From: a virus
Reading direction: 5' to 3' (one strand)
Virus record (IMG/VR): IMGVR_UViG_3300025118_004802
Coordinates: 1-64,000 of that record
DNA length: 64,000 nucleotides
Shown: positions 10,501 through 22,100 of the stretch, in pieces
Position numbering within the stretch: position 1 is the stretch's first letter
Layout: every line of letters begins with the position of its first letter
Translations under genes and position numbers: made by a program
Notes under the pieces: generated by a model
The model's database searches: none
Told to the model about the DNA's origin: nothing
The model's input: only the letters and a program-made list of their open reading frames with translations

Positions 10501-12173
10501 AAGAAGGGTGCGTATTTGCCGAAATACGTTGGGTTGAGCACAGTAGCTAAGTCAACATCGGCCGATTGGTTGAGCTGTTGTACAAACCCAACAACATTCA
10601 AATACGGTAATATATATAACCTCAAGCTTCTTGGGTTTGTTGCCAGGACTTGTTCAGGCAACTCAAAGTTAATATCGCATGTTCTGTTGCCGTCTTTATC
10701 GAGAACAGCCTCACGTTGAAGTTCGGAATATGGGTTGTTCCCCGTACTCATCATTTCGAAAATGTTGAAGACCTGTGCCACGATCCTACCCTGGGCCCGG
10801 CCATTTAATCCTGCGTCAACATAATCTCTGGGGTTTGGCGAATCAATTTTAAATAACTGGTTCCAACCAGTCTCTGTTGCTGCGTTCCTAAAAAGTTGTT
10901 CAACATACTCGTGAATCTCGCTTACCGGAAGGTGATGATTTTCCTCCTCTTTTACCCAGACAGCGAGGAACTCCAGTTGTTGTGCTAGTTGTTCGTCTGA
11001 CATAAGAGTACTAAAAACCGTGTTGGCCGGCTGGGTTATCTTAACGTTAATTAGAGTCTTTACCGAAACAGTAGAGTCCATATCGTCCATATTGCTTTGA
11101 GCAGTATACAGCACAGATCTGTCAGTCGCAGCATCCCAAGCTTGTTGTCCCGCAATCTGTTCCCCAATCAAGTCTTGGTAATACAATACGCTGGCCCGGC
11201 GGACTATCTCATAGATGAATGGCAAAACAATCGTTTGTAACGCTGTATGATGGTGGCCGTCTAGTTCCTTGCCACGCGGATATAAAGAACTGTAGACATC
11301 TTCTAGGTTTTTCAGACCTGCCAAAGTTATATTATAAGAGGGGGACGCTCCCAATAATAACTCTGTATCTGCACTTAAAACGTATTCCGAAGATAAGTCT
11401 GGAGAGTTGATAAAGTTAATCAACTCATCAATTGCGAAATTTGGTAAGAGTTCGGGAGTGCCTGTGCGACCGACGGCATTATAGGAACCGGGGTCATATG
11501 CTGCGGAGGTGCGGTATAACCAGTCACCCTCAGGAAAATTCCAAGGCTCAATGGGCCCAAATTTGTCAATAACCTGGGCGTCTGTGCGCAAGAACCCATA
11601 ATTCCTCCTGAATCCTCCTTGAGGATTATTGCCTCGATTAAAAACATCCTCAAACCTGGCGGTCTTCCAAGGACCTTGTCTAACAGCAGTCTTCGCAAGG
11701 AACTCTTGCACAATTTTGTTGACGGCGTAAGCATGCTTAGCCTTATTAAAGATTTCCACCCAGTGAGCTAAGCGGTTAGCTGCGGGACGTGAATCAATTG
11801 AAAGGCGCGCCCAGGCCCAGTTTCTAAAAATTTGTAAGTAGCGCCCGTTATCTCGTGAAAAGTCTCTAACCATTTCCAGGTAGGTGCCGGAGGGGCGATG
11901 AAGACGTGGATTAGGATCCCCACTCCACGCGCGAGCGATATACTCCCGACGTTCATCAGCCGTCAAAGCTGGCGAGGTAATATCATAAAAATCATCTACG
12001 GCGTTGCTTATCCTTGCCGCAGTCTCTGCTGCCCTAGGGTTAGGGCCCTCAAACCCAGTCTCCACAATATGAGGGTTATCTTCAATAATCGTGTTGCCAC
12101 CCGAAGAAAGTGAAATACGTCGAACCCTGACTTCTGGGATTGTGGAGTCTACAGCATTAAGATAATCCGCCAT
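7533..12173 (-). CDS. Very large virion structural protein (1546 residues)
   Basis: A long, mostly hydrophilic protein with no signal peptide, transmembrane segment or recognisable catalytic motif. The first ~250 residues are charged and helical-looking (many Arg/Asp/Glu/Trp). Later parts alternate helical and beta-rich stretches. Size and position in the tail operon fit a baseplate or tail-associated scaffold protein. I do not recognise a T4 counterpart. A GAGGAT ribosome site precedes the ATG at 12173, and the next gene starts within its stop codon. Confidence 0.7.
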   Translation of the reverse strand: MADYLNAVDSTIPEVRVRRISLSSGGNTIIEDNPHIVETGFEGPNPRAAETAARISNAVDDFYDITSPALTADERREYIARAWSGDPNPRLHRPSGTYLEMVRDFSRDNGRYLQIFRNWAWARLSIDSRPAANRLAHWVEIFNKAKHAYAVNKIVQEFLAKTAVRQGPWKTARFEDVFNRGNNPQGGFRRNYGFLRTDAQVIDKFGPIEPWNFPEGDWLYRTSAAYDPGSYNAVGRTGTPELLPNFAIDELINFINSPDLSSEYVLSADTELLLGASPSYNITLAGLKNLEDVYSSLYPRGKELDGHHHTALQTIVLPFIYEIVRRASVLYYQDLIGEQIAGQQAWDAATDRSVLYTAQSNMDDMDSTVSVKTLINVKITQPANTVFSTLMSDEQLAQQLEFLAVWVKEEENHHLPVSEIHEYVEQLFRNAATETGWNQLFKIDSPNPRDYVDAGLNGRAQGRIVAQVFNIFEMMSTGNNPYSELQREAVLDKDGNRTCDINFELPEQVLATNPRSLRLYILPYLNVVGFVQQLNQSADVDLATVLNPTYFGKYAPFFVGNPTGENIIESGALVRTSSVFFVDQNIEGYRSGEQWKGPVFYDSGLYVGEDERGGQLERGWYGGNRRDSSKVQPRLRIDYLPNNKIQDNRIIDKAQRFEYNLGLTNIKEFLPSIGGVNQENNNVIYQRLDPVTDIHITSDSGRVNKLFFGIDMETAVFQNSPIGAFFRRLSPPERREVMTRVEIKSLEVIRHQIRDLQVHNRLGGPDTDYPNVGTRETATAPDIVIDSADIDGTFHKNSTISGKLREVTDLLANKHNGEFTAASSTQANFAYQTGKARFFSAEDLSAANLTGGAYQYGVRFKILDKTQGYLSERRTQLRGLLNDLSQYYNLLMVNGVNAVQNSQDGKGYGISVAQDRQANGNYTVRGNYNNALNRPSDSFIRAMESAASGIPQPVKTIAQRLYKRNGVFINTLATLSADPSSFNREEVSNILRGFLGVCTCSRKTVYRIMDLLQNTMSKIDELLSIAVKPHYPNSEVWAARPAGARPPRDFAIERRSSKTIQAGRTAANGYYYLNARYTVPNNARAISATDGGDWQRWEERYPDGIRILGHEYITALSKKEVKKSFFDPSWGGILENIGSDAGGTPDFAKPSQYSYLTPQYIVLDAHGSNSNQTMEDMQRFPESLQNLDLFVFEHAYNIAATPAHYMEGLRSYDLMVARIRLLNKLIETDNVPAIKEDFYTRPPQSPNRQNPNRNDRYRLGDTLDSIFEFQNATVFTKSSYNYLLNRMVRGVENLAEVVQQDDDSPSAASIMGLDDSFTGYLDPYAVGAQLGSNAYFRTFKVPSSADTAKFFDALLDSQKTSLSRKYINFLFSDVNGPEWRRAEAALEAGNAYNSLPNSVKLILTNGHPEPDRYRNPSNLWARNYDGFVDIHLNKTMEIQVLKGFNTMQDDSGGVLLMDSPRWEKATAQDFDYNVLCRLVPYQNDALRVIHPSYLNMTVFDDMFIVKGRLTADQEANPVAVPELQAAEPQGACDTIYAVTLPMRGVQ

Positions 12174-12175
12174 TG

Positions 12176-13198
12176 CTAATCCTCACACGGCCCGAGACCG
12201 TCCTCCTCATTGAGTGGAATACCATAAACGTCTTCATTCTTTGCGTCGTCATCAGTAGTGCACTCCACACTTCGTTTATCAAAAATACCCTTTGCTGGAT
12301 CGGCTGGCTTAAGCCTGCACATTATATCTTGGTCAATTTCTTTGTCCACAAATATATCTAAAAAGTACTCAACATAAGTAGAATCTAGAACAGGATTTAT
12401 TGCAAGATTGGCATCGTCACTGGCAAAGGACATGGCCGAACCGGTATAATGACAGGTTGTGGCACGCTCGTTGTTCAAAAAGTCAACAGTACCATTAAGC
12501 TCAGTTACTTCTATATCAAAATTTTCTTTAGAAAAGACACCGTGAACTTCAAATAAGTCTAAGATCAGATCTTCTTTCTTAAAGATTATCGCACTGCGAT
12601 CATTGAATACGTGGATTATCTCAACGTCATCAGAATCCTCATACCCCCAATCATCAACATTCTGGACAGTCTCTAATACACAATTCAGGTTAGCCGTAAC
12701 CTGTGGAATACGTCGTGAAGGGTGGGCTGGGGGACCACCAGGACGATCAGCAACAACGCTAGAAGTTAGATATGATGACGCACTATCAAATTGGTTACGT
12801 AAGGCACTAACCTTCCATGCGGGTATAAATTCGCTAGCTGGGCTGGCGGTACCAAGTGGGGGACCCAAGGCGTATTCTTTTTCTTTCACGCTCTGAAATG
12901 GTATGAAATCAGTATCATTAATTTCAGGCTTTTCGGTGCGCACTTCGTTGATCACTTGTTTAACCGATGTTTCAGCGCCCACATAGTTTACCTGGTTTTT
13001 AATTCGTAGAGAACCTGTGATGCGGGGTTGTGAATCATTGCGAGCCTCCGCTACTCCGCCGGCATTTCCGTCGTAAATAATGTCGTCGTCAAAGAAACTG
13101 TAGTAGACAGGTTTAAATTTGCCCTCAGACAAAAGTCTTTTACCATGAGTGGTTAACTCAATATCAATGACATCTTCTTTTTTATTATAAAACGACAT
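12176..13198 (-). CDS. Virion structural protein sharing its N-terminal module with the 3724-4677 protein
   Basis: A 340-residue acidic protein. The N terminus (EDVIDIELTTHGKRLLSEGK, then an aromatic strand and FFDDDIIYDG) parallels the first 50 residues of the 3724-4677 product. The remainder is unrelated by eye and strongly acidic, with an Asp/Glu-rich C-terminal third that includes CTTDDDAKNEDVYG. It starts inside the stop codon of the 3683-residue gene (TAATG). I infer a tail or baseplate attachment protein whose common N terminus docks on the virion; the exact role is unknown. Confidence 0.7.
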   Translation of the reverse strand: MSFYNKKEDVIDIELTTHGKRLLSEGKFKPVYYSFFDDDIIYDGNAGGVAEARNDSQPRITGSLRIKNQVNYVGAETSVKQVINEVRTEKPEINDTDFIPFQSVKEKEYALGPPLGTASPASEFIPAWKVSALRNQFDSASSYLTSSVVADRPGGPPAHPSRRIPQVTANLNCVLETVQNVDDWGYEDSDDVEIIHVFNDRSAIIFKKEDLILDLFEVHGVFSKENFDIEVTELNGTVDFLNNERATTCHYTGSAMSFASDDANLAINPVLDSTYVEYFLDIFVDKEIDQDIMCRLKPADPAKGIFDKRSVECTTDDDAKNEDVYGIPLNEEDGLGPCED

Positions 13199-16100
13199 TA
13201 TTCATCCCCTCCGTCGGCAGCCCCAGCGATGTCGCCGGCGGGAGCCGGGGGTGGCGCAGGCGCGTCCGCTGTATACTCGACAGACGCGTCTATCTTAGCT
13301 AATTCAACTAAGGAGAAGAAGTCATACGGCCAGTTGTAACTGTATGGTGGTTCTGCGCTTTTCGAGCTTCCGGGCCGGCCGAAAAGCTGTTCGTAACTAA
13401 AGCGAGCGTCATCAGCGCTGTCCAAAGTTTTACGGTAATAATTCATCTTGGCGCGCTGTTTAACCTTGAACACCATAAATTTAATATTTCGGATATCGCG
13501 GGTGCGGCCGTGTCGTTGCAGGTGAATAAGATCATTGAGTAAGAGGTCGTCACTAATCGTAGCCGTGGCTGTCTCCATCCTCTCATGGATTGATGGAGGC
13601 AGGTTTTGCCAGATATCAGTAACGTCAAGAGTCGTTAGTTGGTGTTTAAACTCAAATATAAACATCGAAATAGGTAGCACCGTGCCAGGGCGATTTTGGC
13701 CTTGTGGCCCGGCGCGCCAACCATCGTAATAGAGACAATTAAACTGGGGTGGCATGACATATTCACCCATTTTTCGAAATTGCTCGGCTAACTCGAAATA
13801 AGGATTGGAAGTAGGGAGAACCGTGTTCTCTTCCAGAAGCGACAAAGCAAAGTGCGCGTCTTGTGTAGAAATGGGATAGAAATCCTTGCCATCCGGAGTC
13901 TCTTGATACGGAATTGCTACAACGGCCTCTTTGATCTCTTTTTCAATTGCAGGCTTTCCAAGCGGTTCTGCTCCACGCTTGAAACCCATCAAATCAACGA
14001 GCGAGCCTGTAACGGCTGTCCGGACGGGTGGCGTATCTAGGTTATAGAGGCGCCCCCACTGTAGAAGCGATTGGTCGTATACATCAGCATTAACACTATC
14101 CCTAATTTCTAAAAAGATCCCTTCGCCTGGTGGCGGCGTGGCGCCATACTGGTGCCACATGCCAAAAGTTACGATACTGTTGGCATCAGTATGAGTAATG
14201 GGGGGCTGCGGATAAATCCCCCTAGCTGCTAAAGAAGACGATCTAAAATCCAAGATAGGCGTTTCAAAGCGACTTTGAATTACCAATACCTCCGATTCAG
14301 AATCGGAGAGCCCCTCTGGCGCTCTTGATATCGCACCAAATGATACATCCTTTGCTCTTACTTTTACCAGTTCTGCAGGGTTTTGAGAAATATTAAGGGA
14401 TGCGCTTATTTGAGAGCCGTCCACCCACGCGGGGCCAAACTGTAAGGCGCCAACAGGATCAACTAGGCCGTCAAGATGATAATATTTCACAGTCATATTG
14501 GAAAGGATCTCATCCAACGAATAGACCTGCCCCTCGCCGGCGCCGCGGAAAGGTACAAACTCAAGCCGAGCAATAGAAGGATAAGAAAGATGAGAAGGAG
14601 TAAAAGGAAAACATTGCCAGTTATAAATAGCAGCGTTGAGGCCGTCCGTCATTTCTTTGGAAGAATTAACCGGGGGCCCGAATGCAAGACCAGTGTAGTC
14701 AGTCCAGCCCGTCTCGCCGGCGACGCCCTTGCCCTGGATCTGATTATACATCATAGGAAAGTTTAGCGTCGATGGATCGGGCGCGGACCCCATGTGCGCT
14801 GGGCCAGGAAGGGGTCCAGGAGTGCTACCCGTAGATACGTTTTGAGAAATTATAACGTCCATAGAAAAAACATCAGCGACAGAATTTCCCGTATTACCAA
14901 AATTTGCATCCCCGTCAGGCAAGGAGACCAAAGAAGTAAGAGTGGAATCCTTCAAGAAAAAGTCAATTGTTTCGGCCAAGAAATTGTGCATCGCCATCTT
15001 ATACCGACTATCGAAGGAACCATGAAGAGATGCGGTAGCATTTATCTCGGTCCTATTAATCTCAGGTTCGTTCACACCACGAGTGGGGTGGTCAGCATCA
15101 ATATATTGTTGTTCTATATCTCGTATGTTATTCAAGACTCTCTCTGGTTCCAGCAGGGACTCGAAGGGCGCCCGATAACTAGCGCTAAGACAGATATAAG
15201 AACCAGAGGCGTTCTTCCCGACGTACGCATTGTAGTCGGCATCTTTAGCTGTAGGGTCTGTTAAGAAGTCATCAGAACCAGTATAGATTGGCCAGTCAAC
15301 GGCGAGACCCGACTTGATTGTATTATAAAGTATGCCAGGAGCGAAGAAAGGCTGTAAGGCCGCTCGGAAACGCTGATCGGCCGGGGGGTAGAAGCCGAGC
15401 GGTGCTATTCCGCGGCCGCCAGCTAGCCAAGGCGCGCCGCTGCAACTCATTGCCGGCCCATAAGACTGCGAGAATAAAGTAGCCAATTGCACACTTCTTT
15501 GTGCTGGATAGAAGCCGTTATACGGCAAGAACTTTTTGATCGCTCGACAACTAAGGGTTAACCGCGTGGGGTTCATGTCGGTACCTTCGTTTATATCATC
15601 TAACACATCAAAGTACTTTAACATGTCTGTCAAAGAATATTCTTCAAAGAAACCGTCCATTGAACTACTAGCAACAACGCCGGCGGGCAATGCGTTATTG
15701 AGTACCGCCCCAGTTAAGCTTAACATCCCCGGCACTTCTTCGTGCACCTGCGCGCCGCGGCCGAACGACCCCCAGGTGGGAGGCGTCGGGGGCCGGGCCC
15801 GGGACGGGTCCGAGTGGGGCTCAAACTCACCATTGCGTTCAGTAATATAGTAAGCCATGTGATCGCTAATTCGGAACTCAGGAACTATTGTATAATCCGG
15901 AGCTTTAACTCGAATATCAGCCGCATAGGCATCATACGATTCATAGTAGAAAGGATTCTTCCCCGCCTCGGCGCCGGCTGTCCATCGTACACCAGCAAGA
16001 CCTCGAAATGTTCCCGCATCGGGGCCCGGAACACCGGCGCGATTGTAAGACACGCCCAAGCCAAAATGGGTTTCGGAGTCGCCGGGCTCGACGCTCGATG

Positions 16101-19100
16101 TGCCATACGCAATACTATATCGATTCTGCAACTCACCAGCTCTCCCGAAGGAGGACGGGACATTGGATGCACCAGAGACGTGACCGTTATAACGAGCATC
16201 CAACACCCATATACTCTGGGTCCCGATCGGCCATCCTTGCGAGTTTACATAGCGCCAGTAACGCTCGGCGGCGGGGATCAAGTCGCCGGCGGGCGTGTAG
16301 ACGTCGTACCAGTTCGTTGGCGTGCGCGAGCCGCTGAGTGGGTGCCAGAAATCAACAATAAACGCTTCTCTCTGTCTGACTTTGGCCAAGAAAGCGTTCT
16401 TGCCGCGAGGGAAGATTGTTTCCTGATAGGTGAACTTTCTCAAGGCATGTTCCGGTGGCATATAGCCGTTCTTGGTGGCGTCCATGATATTTGTATGAAC
16501 CTCGTCCACATCACGAGGCAATAAGTAAGTGTAAAGAGCAGTATTGACTTCTTCATTAAACGTCTCCATTTGATTGGAGAAAGTATCAGTAAGAATAATC
16601 TCGTTCGGCGAGCGCTGGGGGCCCATCTCATGAATTAATGGCTTGTACTTAGACGTTACCATTGACTGTGTAGCATTAATCATGTATGCTGAGCGGGCCG
16701 CGAAGGAGTTGCGACGCGAATCTGCGTTATACTTGTGGTCATAATCGCTGCCAAGCTGCCTTATAGTTTGACGTGCAATTGGAAGAACAGATAGCTGACT
16801 CTCTTTCTTATGTTGCCTAGCAACTGGATGCTCACCTGTTCTAATTTGTTTCCATGAGGGATATTGATAGGGACCGTTTCGGTGGTTTAAGAGTCCGTTG
16901 AGCATTCTCACTTCGCCCCCCGTCCGTGTGGAAACCGGGAACGCTGACCATATATCTACCAAACCTCCTTGATATATCTGGTCGGCGCGCTCGCCCAGAA
17001 GGCCCCAACTATAGCTCAAAGGATACCCTGCGATATTCGTACTCGAAGTAACTGGCTCATAAAGGTTGGTATTGAGGCCCACGAAATCATCATGAATGAA
17101 TTGGTCAGCGCCCTTCTGTGCTACCGGGGTGGCGTAGCGGCGGCGCGCCTGGGCGTCGTCGGGGTCCACGTACGTACCCAGATCGCTGCTACTAAGAAAC
17201 GTTATGTCCGTTGAAGAAGTTGTGTATCCGAACGCATCCGAACTTAACATCGAAGAAGTTATCCACATATATTGTGAATCAGATTGAGGAATGGCATGCT
17301 GCACAAACATATTGTCATAAATGCGCGTGCCCAGAGTTGCAACGGTGCGGCCGCTAGCAGTCATGGAACTGCGCACGAAGCCGGCGGCGACTGAGTCGTG
17401 AGGGATCAAGGGGAAACTACCCGTGGCGCCATCGATTATCAAATCAGGTGTGTCACCGGGGGTGTTTCCAAATCTCCACCACGCCTTTAAGGAACTGGAA
17501 ATACCCAGTTCGGGGCCGGCGGCGAGGATGCCTCTCATAGACTGATAAGGGTTAACGAGACCAAATGTGTATGAATCAGAACCTATATACCTACACGTAT
17601 GTTTGTTCGCAGTGACGGAGAGATATTCGTCATAGACTTGCATACCGGCCATTTCGCCTTTAAAGAAGGCGCCGGGATTGGCGTCGCCGTATCCGTCGGC
17701 AGAGGCCGAGGGCGAGCCGCCAACACACAGGTTGGGGACGCCGCTGTAAGTAATTTTAAAGTAACCTCCCTCGTCGACGTAAACTCCATCGATATACAAA
17801 GCAGCGGTGCGGCCGGAGTCGTAGTGCAGTACACTGACAAAATGCCACTCACCATCGACTATAGAATTTGTCGATACTGCCGCTGGGGATGCGGGGATAT
17901 CACCTTCCTCCTCATAAATAGCAATTTTTCCATCACTCTTTCGAACACACAACAAGAGTTCCAGGCCGGTGCCCCCCTCATCATAAATCGCCCAGACAGT
18001 ACCGTAATCCTCAGAGGGGGTTTCCGCCTTTATCCAACAACCAATCGTAAAATCGATGTTGTAGCCGATGCTCGGCCCCTGGATGATATCATACAGATTC
18101 GCTTTATACATGCCGCTTGTACCATCAAAATAAGTACCCATACCCCCCTTGACAGCCTCCCACTTGCCCGGGCTTGGGATTATTGAACCAAGAGGGGCGT
18201 CAACGAATAACTGGGGATTGTTGTTTGCATCCGGATGTGGGAGCGCCGGCGATTCGAAGCGTGAACTATCCCGCAGCATGTATGGTTCCGCATTAATTCC
18301 ATAGTCCATATAAGGAGCATTGCCCATTTGGTACCAAGCGACCAGCGTCCCAGAACATGGATGTTGGTTGAGGTCACAGGGGCCTGCTTGGTTGGCACCA
18401 AACTTATAAAGTTGTGTGATATCACTTCCTGTAAGTTCGGAATTCCAAAATGCAATATCGGTTATTGAGCCCTTAAATTCCGACGTCATGCCGGTATCTT
18501 CAGCGCCGATCCCAATTTTGGACGTGCCAGCATAGGAGGCCGATACGGCGCCATTAGCTACTGCCTTTCCATTCACATAAAGAGTAGAATAGGTAATGCC
18601 ACCATCTCCGTTATAGCGACCGGTCACGCCTACGTGCATCCATTCACCCGCCTGAGCACTATAAGTGCTAGAGTTAATAGCAGACGCGCCATTTTGTGCC
18701 TCCACAAAAAATCGGCCAAGGGTGCCGCCGGATTCCTCAGCCCGGAGATGTATGGTGTCGAGGCCGCCGCCGGCGGGTCCTATGAAAAAAACCACTCCAT
18801 CTTGCGAAAGTGAAGTAGGCACCTTTATCCAAGCAAAAGTAGAAAAAGAAGAGTTTTGAAGTCCTAATTCAGATATAGCCAACCCAGACAAGTAGAGGTC
18901 ATTTGTTCCATCAAAATAAATCGAATAATTGCTATACCACCGAGCATCATTCTCATACCTTCTGGCAACGTTTTGGTTAACTTTATGATATGAGGCAGAT
19001 ATTAAGTGCTGAACATTATCTAATTGGGCCGAGCTTGAAAGCGTATTTGCTTTCATCCCATACTTAGCGGCGTGTTGTGCAAAAAGAGAGTTTAATGGTT

Positions 19101-22100
19101 GGCGAACCGTGAGGTTACGCCACGGAAGCGCGTTGTATGGAGAGTACTCTTCTGAAGTGTAGTCTCGTGTTCCTCTCGCCATCACCTCTGATGAACCTGG
19201 GGCGCTGAATCTCTCGACAAAAACGCTCTTATTTGTAGTGCGGGTGGGAAGAGTATAATCAATAACTCCAGTGACATAGGATGAGCCACTACTTGCAATC
19301 GTGAGGTTCTCTATCGAAAGGTTGTTAATCCTCCTTCCGCTTGTTTGCACCACTTGGTAATTCTGATCAAAGTTGCCAATCTTTGTGACACCAGAGCTTG
19401 TAACTTGTTGAATGTTTGCAATGTTAACCGGGCGCTTGGCATAGGTTTCCCTTGTTCTGTTGGCGAAACCAGCGTTCGCATCGGCGGCAGAGCCTGTGAA
19501 ATCAATAGCACCGCCAGCAACAGTTATAGTGCCGGGGGAGGAGCCGACCTCATCGCCCATTATTATGCGGAAACCTTCAGGACGGTCGTACCTCGTGTTA
19601 AGATCGCGTTCCGAGGATGAATAATTCACGTCTACGTGGCGATATTGGTAGCCTCCAACGTATTTCTCGGTGAAGGGACCCTGAAGTGGTATCTCATAAT
19701 CAGGACCGTATGAATCATTGTGAAGATTGGTTAGTGCGGTTCCTTCAAAGCCCGCAACATCCTGAATCTCCTTAACGTACCCTGTGGACACGGAAGAAGA
19801 ATAAAACGTAAATGGAGCGCTGTCTTTGGCAACCTCTGTCGGGGATCCATCATTAGCTGAGCCAGTGTGAGTATAATACGATATCCTCTTTTTGGCAGCC
19901 GGATTGCCCGACGCGTCTGTGAATACTGGCTTTAAGACGTCATCGCAGTCTTCAATTTGTTCGAGATCGGAACCTGAGATATATACGTAATCATGGTAAA
20001 GTTGTGTAGAATCTTCATCCTTAACGTTGTCGAACGTTGATAGTACTGATTTTTCTTTTGCGTTTGTTGGGGCGTTAGAACCCCCCTTTATATTTCGTAC
20101 CTCAACAGCGCTGAATTTGTAGGGCGAGTCAAGCCGTCGATTTAAAACTTGCAATGAAGCAGACAGATACTCAGTCCTGTTCTCGTTGACTGCGGGATTC
20201 CCAGAAGCGCTGATTGCCCCAATCGTGCGCTCGGCGCGCTCCTTCCACCAGAAACAATTAACGTCTTGTTGATTTCCAATACCACCAGTCAATTTTGCTG
20301 GAGAAGAACCGTTGGCTCCAGCAGCAACCATCTGCCCCACGACATCCGTAAACACAATTTCATTACCTGCAGATCCGATCCTGGTCGCACTTACAGTTAT
20401 CGTTGGGTTGGTTCCGAGCGTGGCGGAAATGCCTGCGACACCATTAGTCGCGTCACCGGCCCCTGTTCCATACGCGACAGAATTAGAAGGTGACGGAGTG
20501 CCTCCAGTTATAGCGATAACGAGTCGAGCAAGAATTGCGGCGGCGGTGCCAGCCGTGCTAACTTCTACCTGATTCGCGGTTCCGGAAGATGGGGTTCCAG
20601 ACACCATTTTGACAGTTATATCGGTACCAGATACGCCGGTGTCTGTCGCAACATTAACTGTAAACTTATCATTGTCGCTGAAACCGGTTAATGTTAACAG
20701 ATCAGCAAATGAGGCGCCCTTCGATGGGGCTGCGTGTCCAAATTTCCAGTTATATAGTAATTCGTTAATACCGCGAGCGGCGTCTTCAGGATCTGAGAAC
20801 TTGCTCTCAAGTGTTGGGAACTTATTCCAATACTTATTCCTTTCGAGTACGTGGCTCTCCACCATGGTGCGGACACCTTCAGAGAATTTTGCCGACGCTG
20901 GAATCATTTGAACCAACATCAGAGTCAGAGAACTGTCAATCCATTTGTAATACTCTAGATATTTTTCAAAATCTATAGTACTATTGGACACCCCTTCAAA
21001 GAATAGCTGACGAAGCTTTCCTAAGATCTTATATTCTTGACGATAGCGATTAACGGGGTCTCCAATCAAATTATTGAAGTCTTTAATAGTGGCAAAGAAA
21101 TCAATCATCTGGCGCGAGACTGCCTCGTACATGCTCTTTTCAATCGAGAAGTAATAATTAGTTGGCCTGGAATCGAGAGTGAAATTGACGTCGTCCTGCG
21201 AAAGGATGTTTACCATCTCTGAACTATCAACGTACTCGGGTAATGTTTGTTTTGAGGCATACAAAAATTGTGTGTCCACGACAGTTGTCTGGTTGGCTAA
21301 GTAGTCCTCACCACGACCTGTGTGTTGGGATCTGAGCATTGGACCGAGCCACCCATAAGTGTTTGTACCACCTGGGATGGCTGTAACGGAACCCGAGGAT
21401 ACATCAGGTACCGCAAACCCTGCTGTGTATCCTGTTCCTCCGTCGCCGGCATCAGAGCCGGTCACGGTTGCAAAATCCCAATCCAACAGAAGGGTCTCTA
21501 TTGAAGGAAGATAAGAGCCAGTGCAGTCTTGGAAAACATACGCATTTCTATAAGGGTGTGCAGCACCAAAACTAGTAGGATCCTTTGCGTGAGCCAGAAT
21601 GGTTGTGTTGTCCAGTACGTCCAGCCATGCACGTGCAGAGGAAATCTTGGCATCTGACTTTTGTAGGGCCCCCCCCAGGAAGTTCGTCTTGTTTGCTCCA
21701 ACGAAAACACGCTTCGAGGACGTCATGAATTGCTTCGCGTAGTCCCCATCCATGCTGGCAGTTAAGTAAAACTCGTTCTCAATCTGATTATAGTTCAGAT
21801 TAACACCGTAAAATTCAACTTTGTATGGTTGGTTGTCTCTTGTTGGTAAGGTTCCCGATACCTCCGAAGATAGTGGATATGAAGACGGGCCGATCTTGAC
21901 GGCGAAGTTCCAACGTTGGTTTTCATAAACGCCGGGGATCGCCGAAGACGTGAGAGCCGGATGGAAGAACCCACCCGCAGAACCAGTCAAGATGAATCGC
22001 GCGGCGCCGGCCGAAATATCTTCGGCGCCCGGGGTATAGTCTTTGGCAGCTAATACTTGGAAGTTGGCCACGTCTGGTGAGTTCCAAGCAACCTCTGCGC

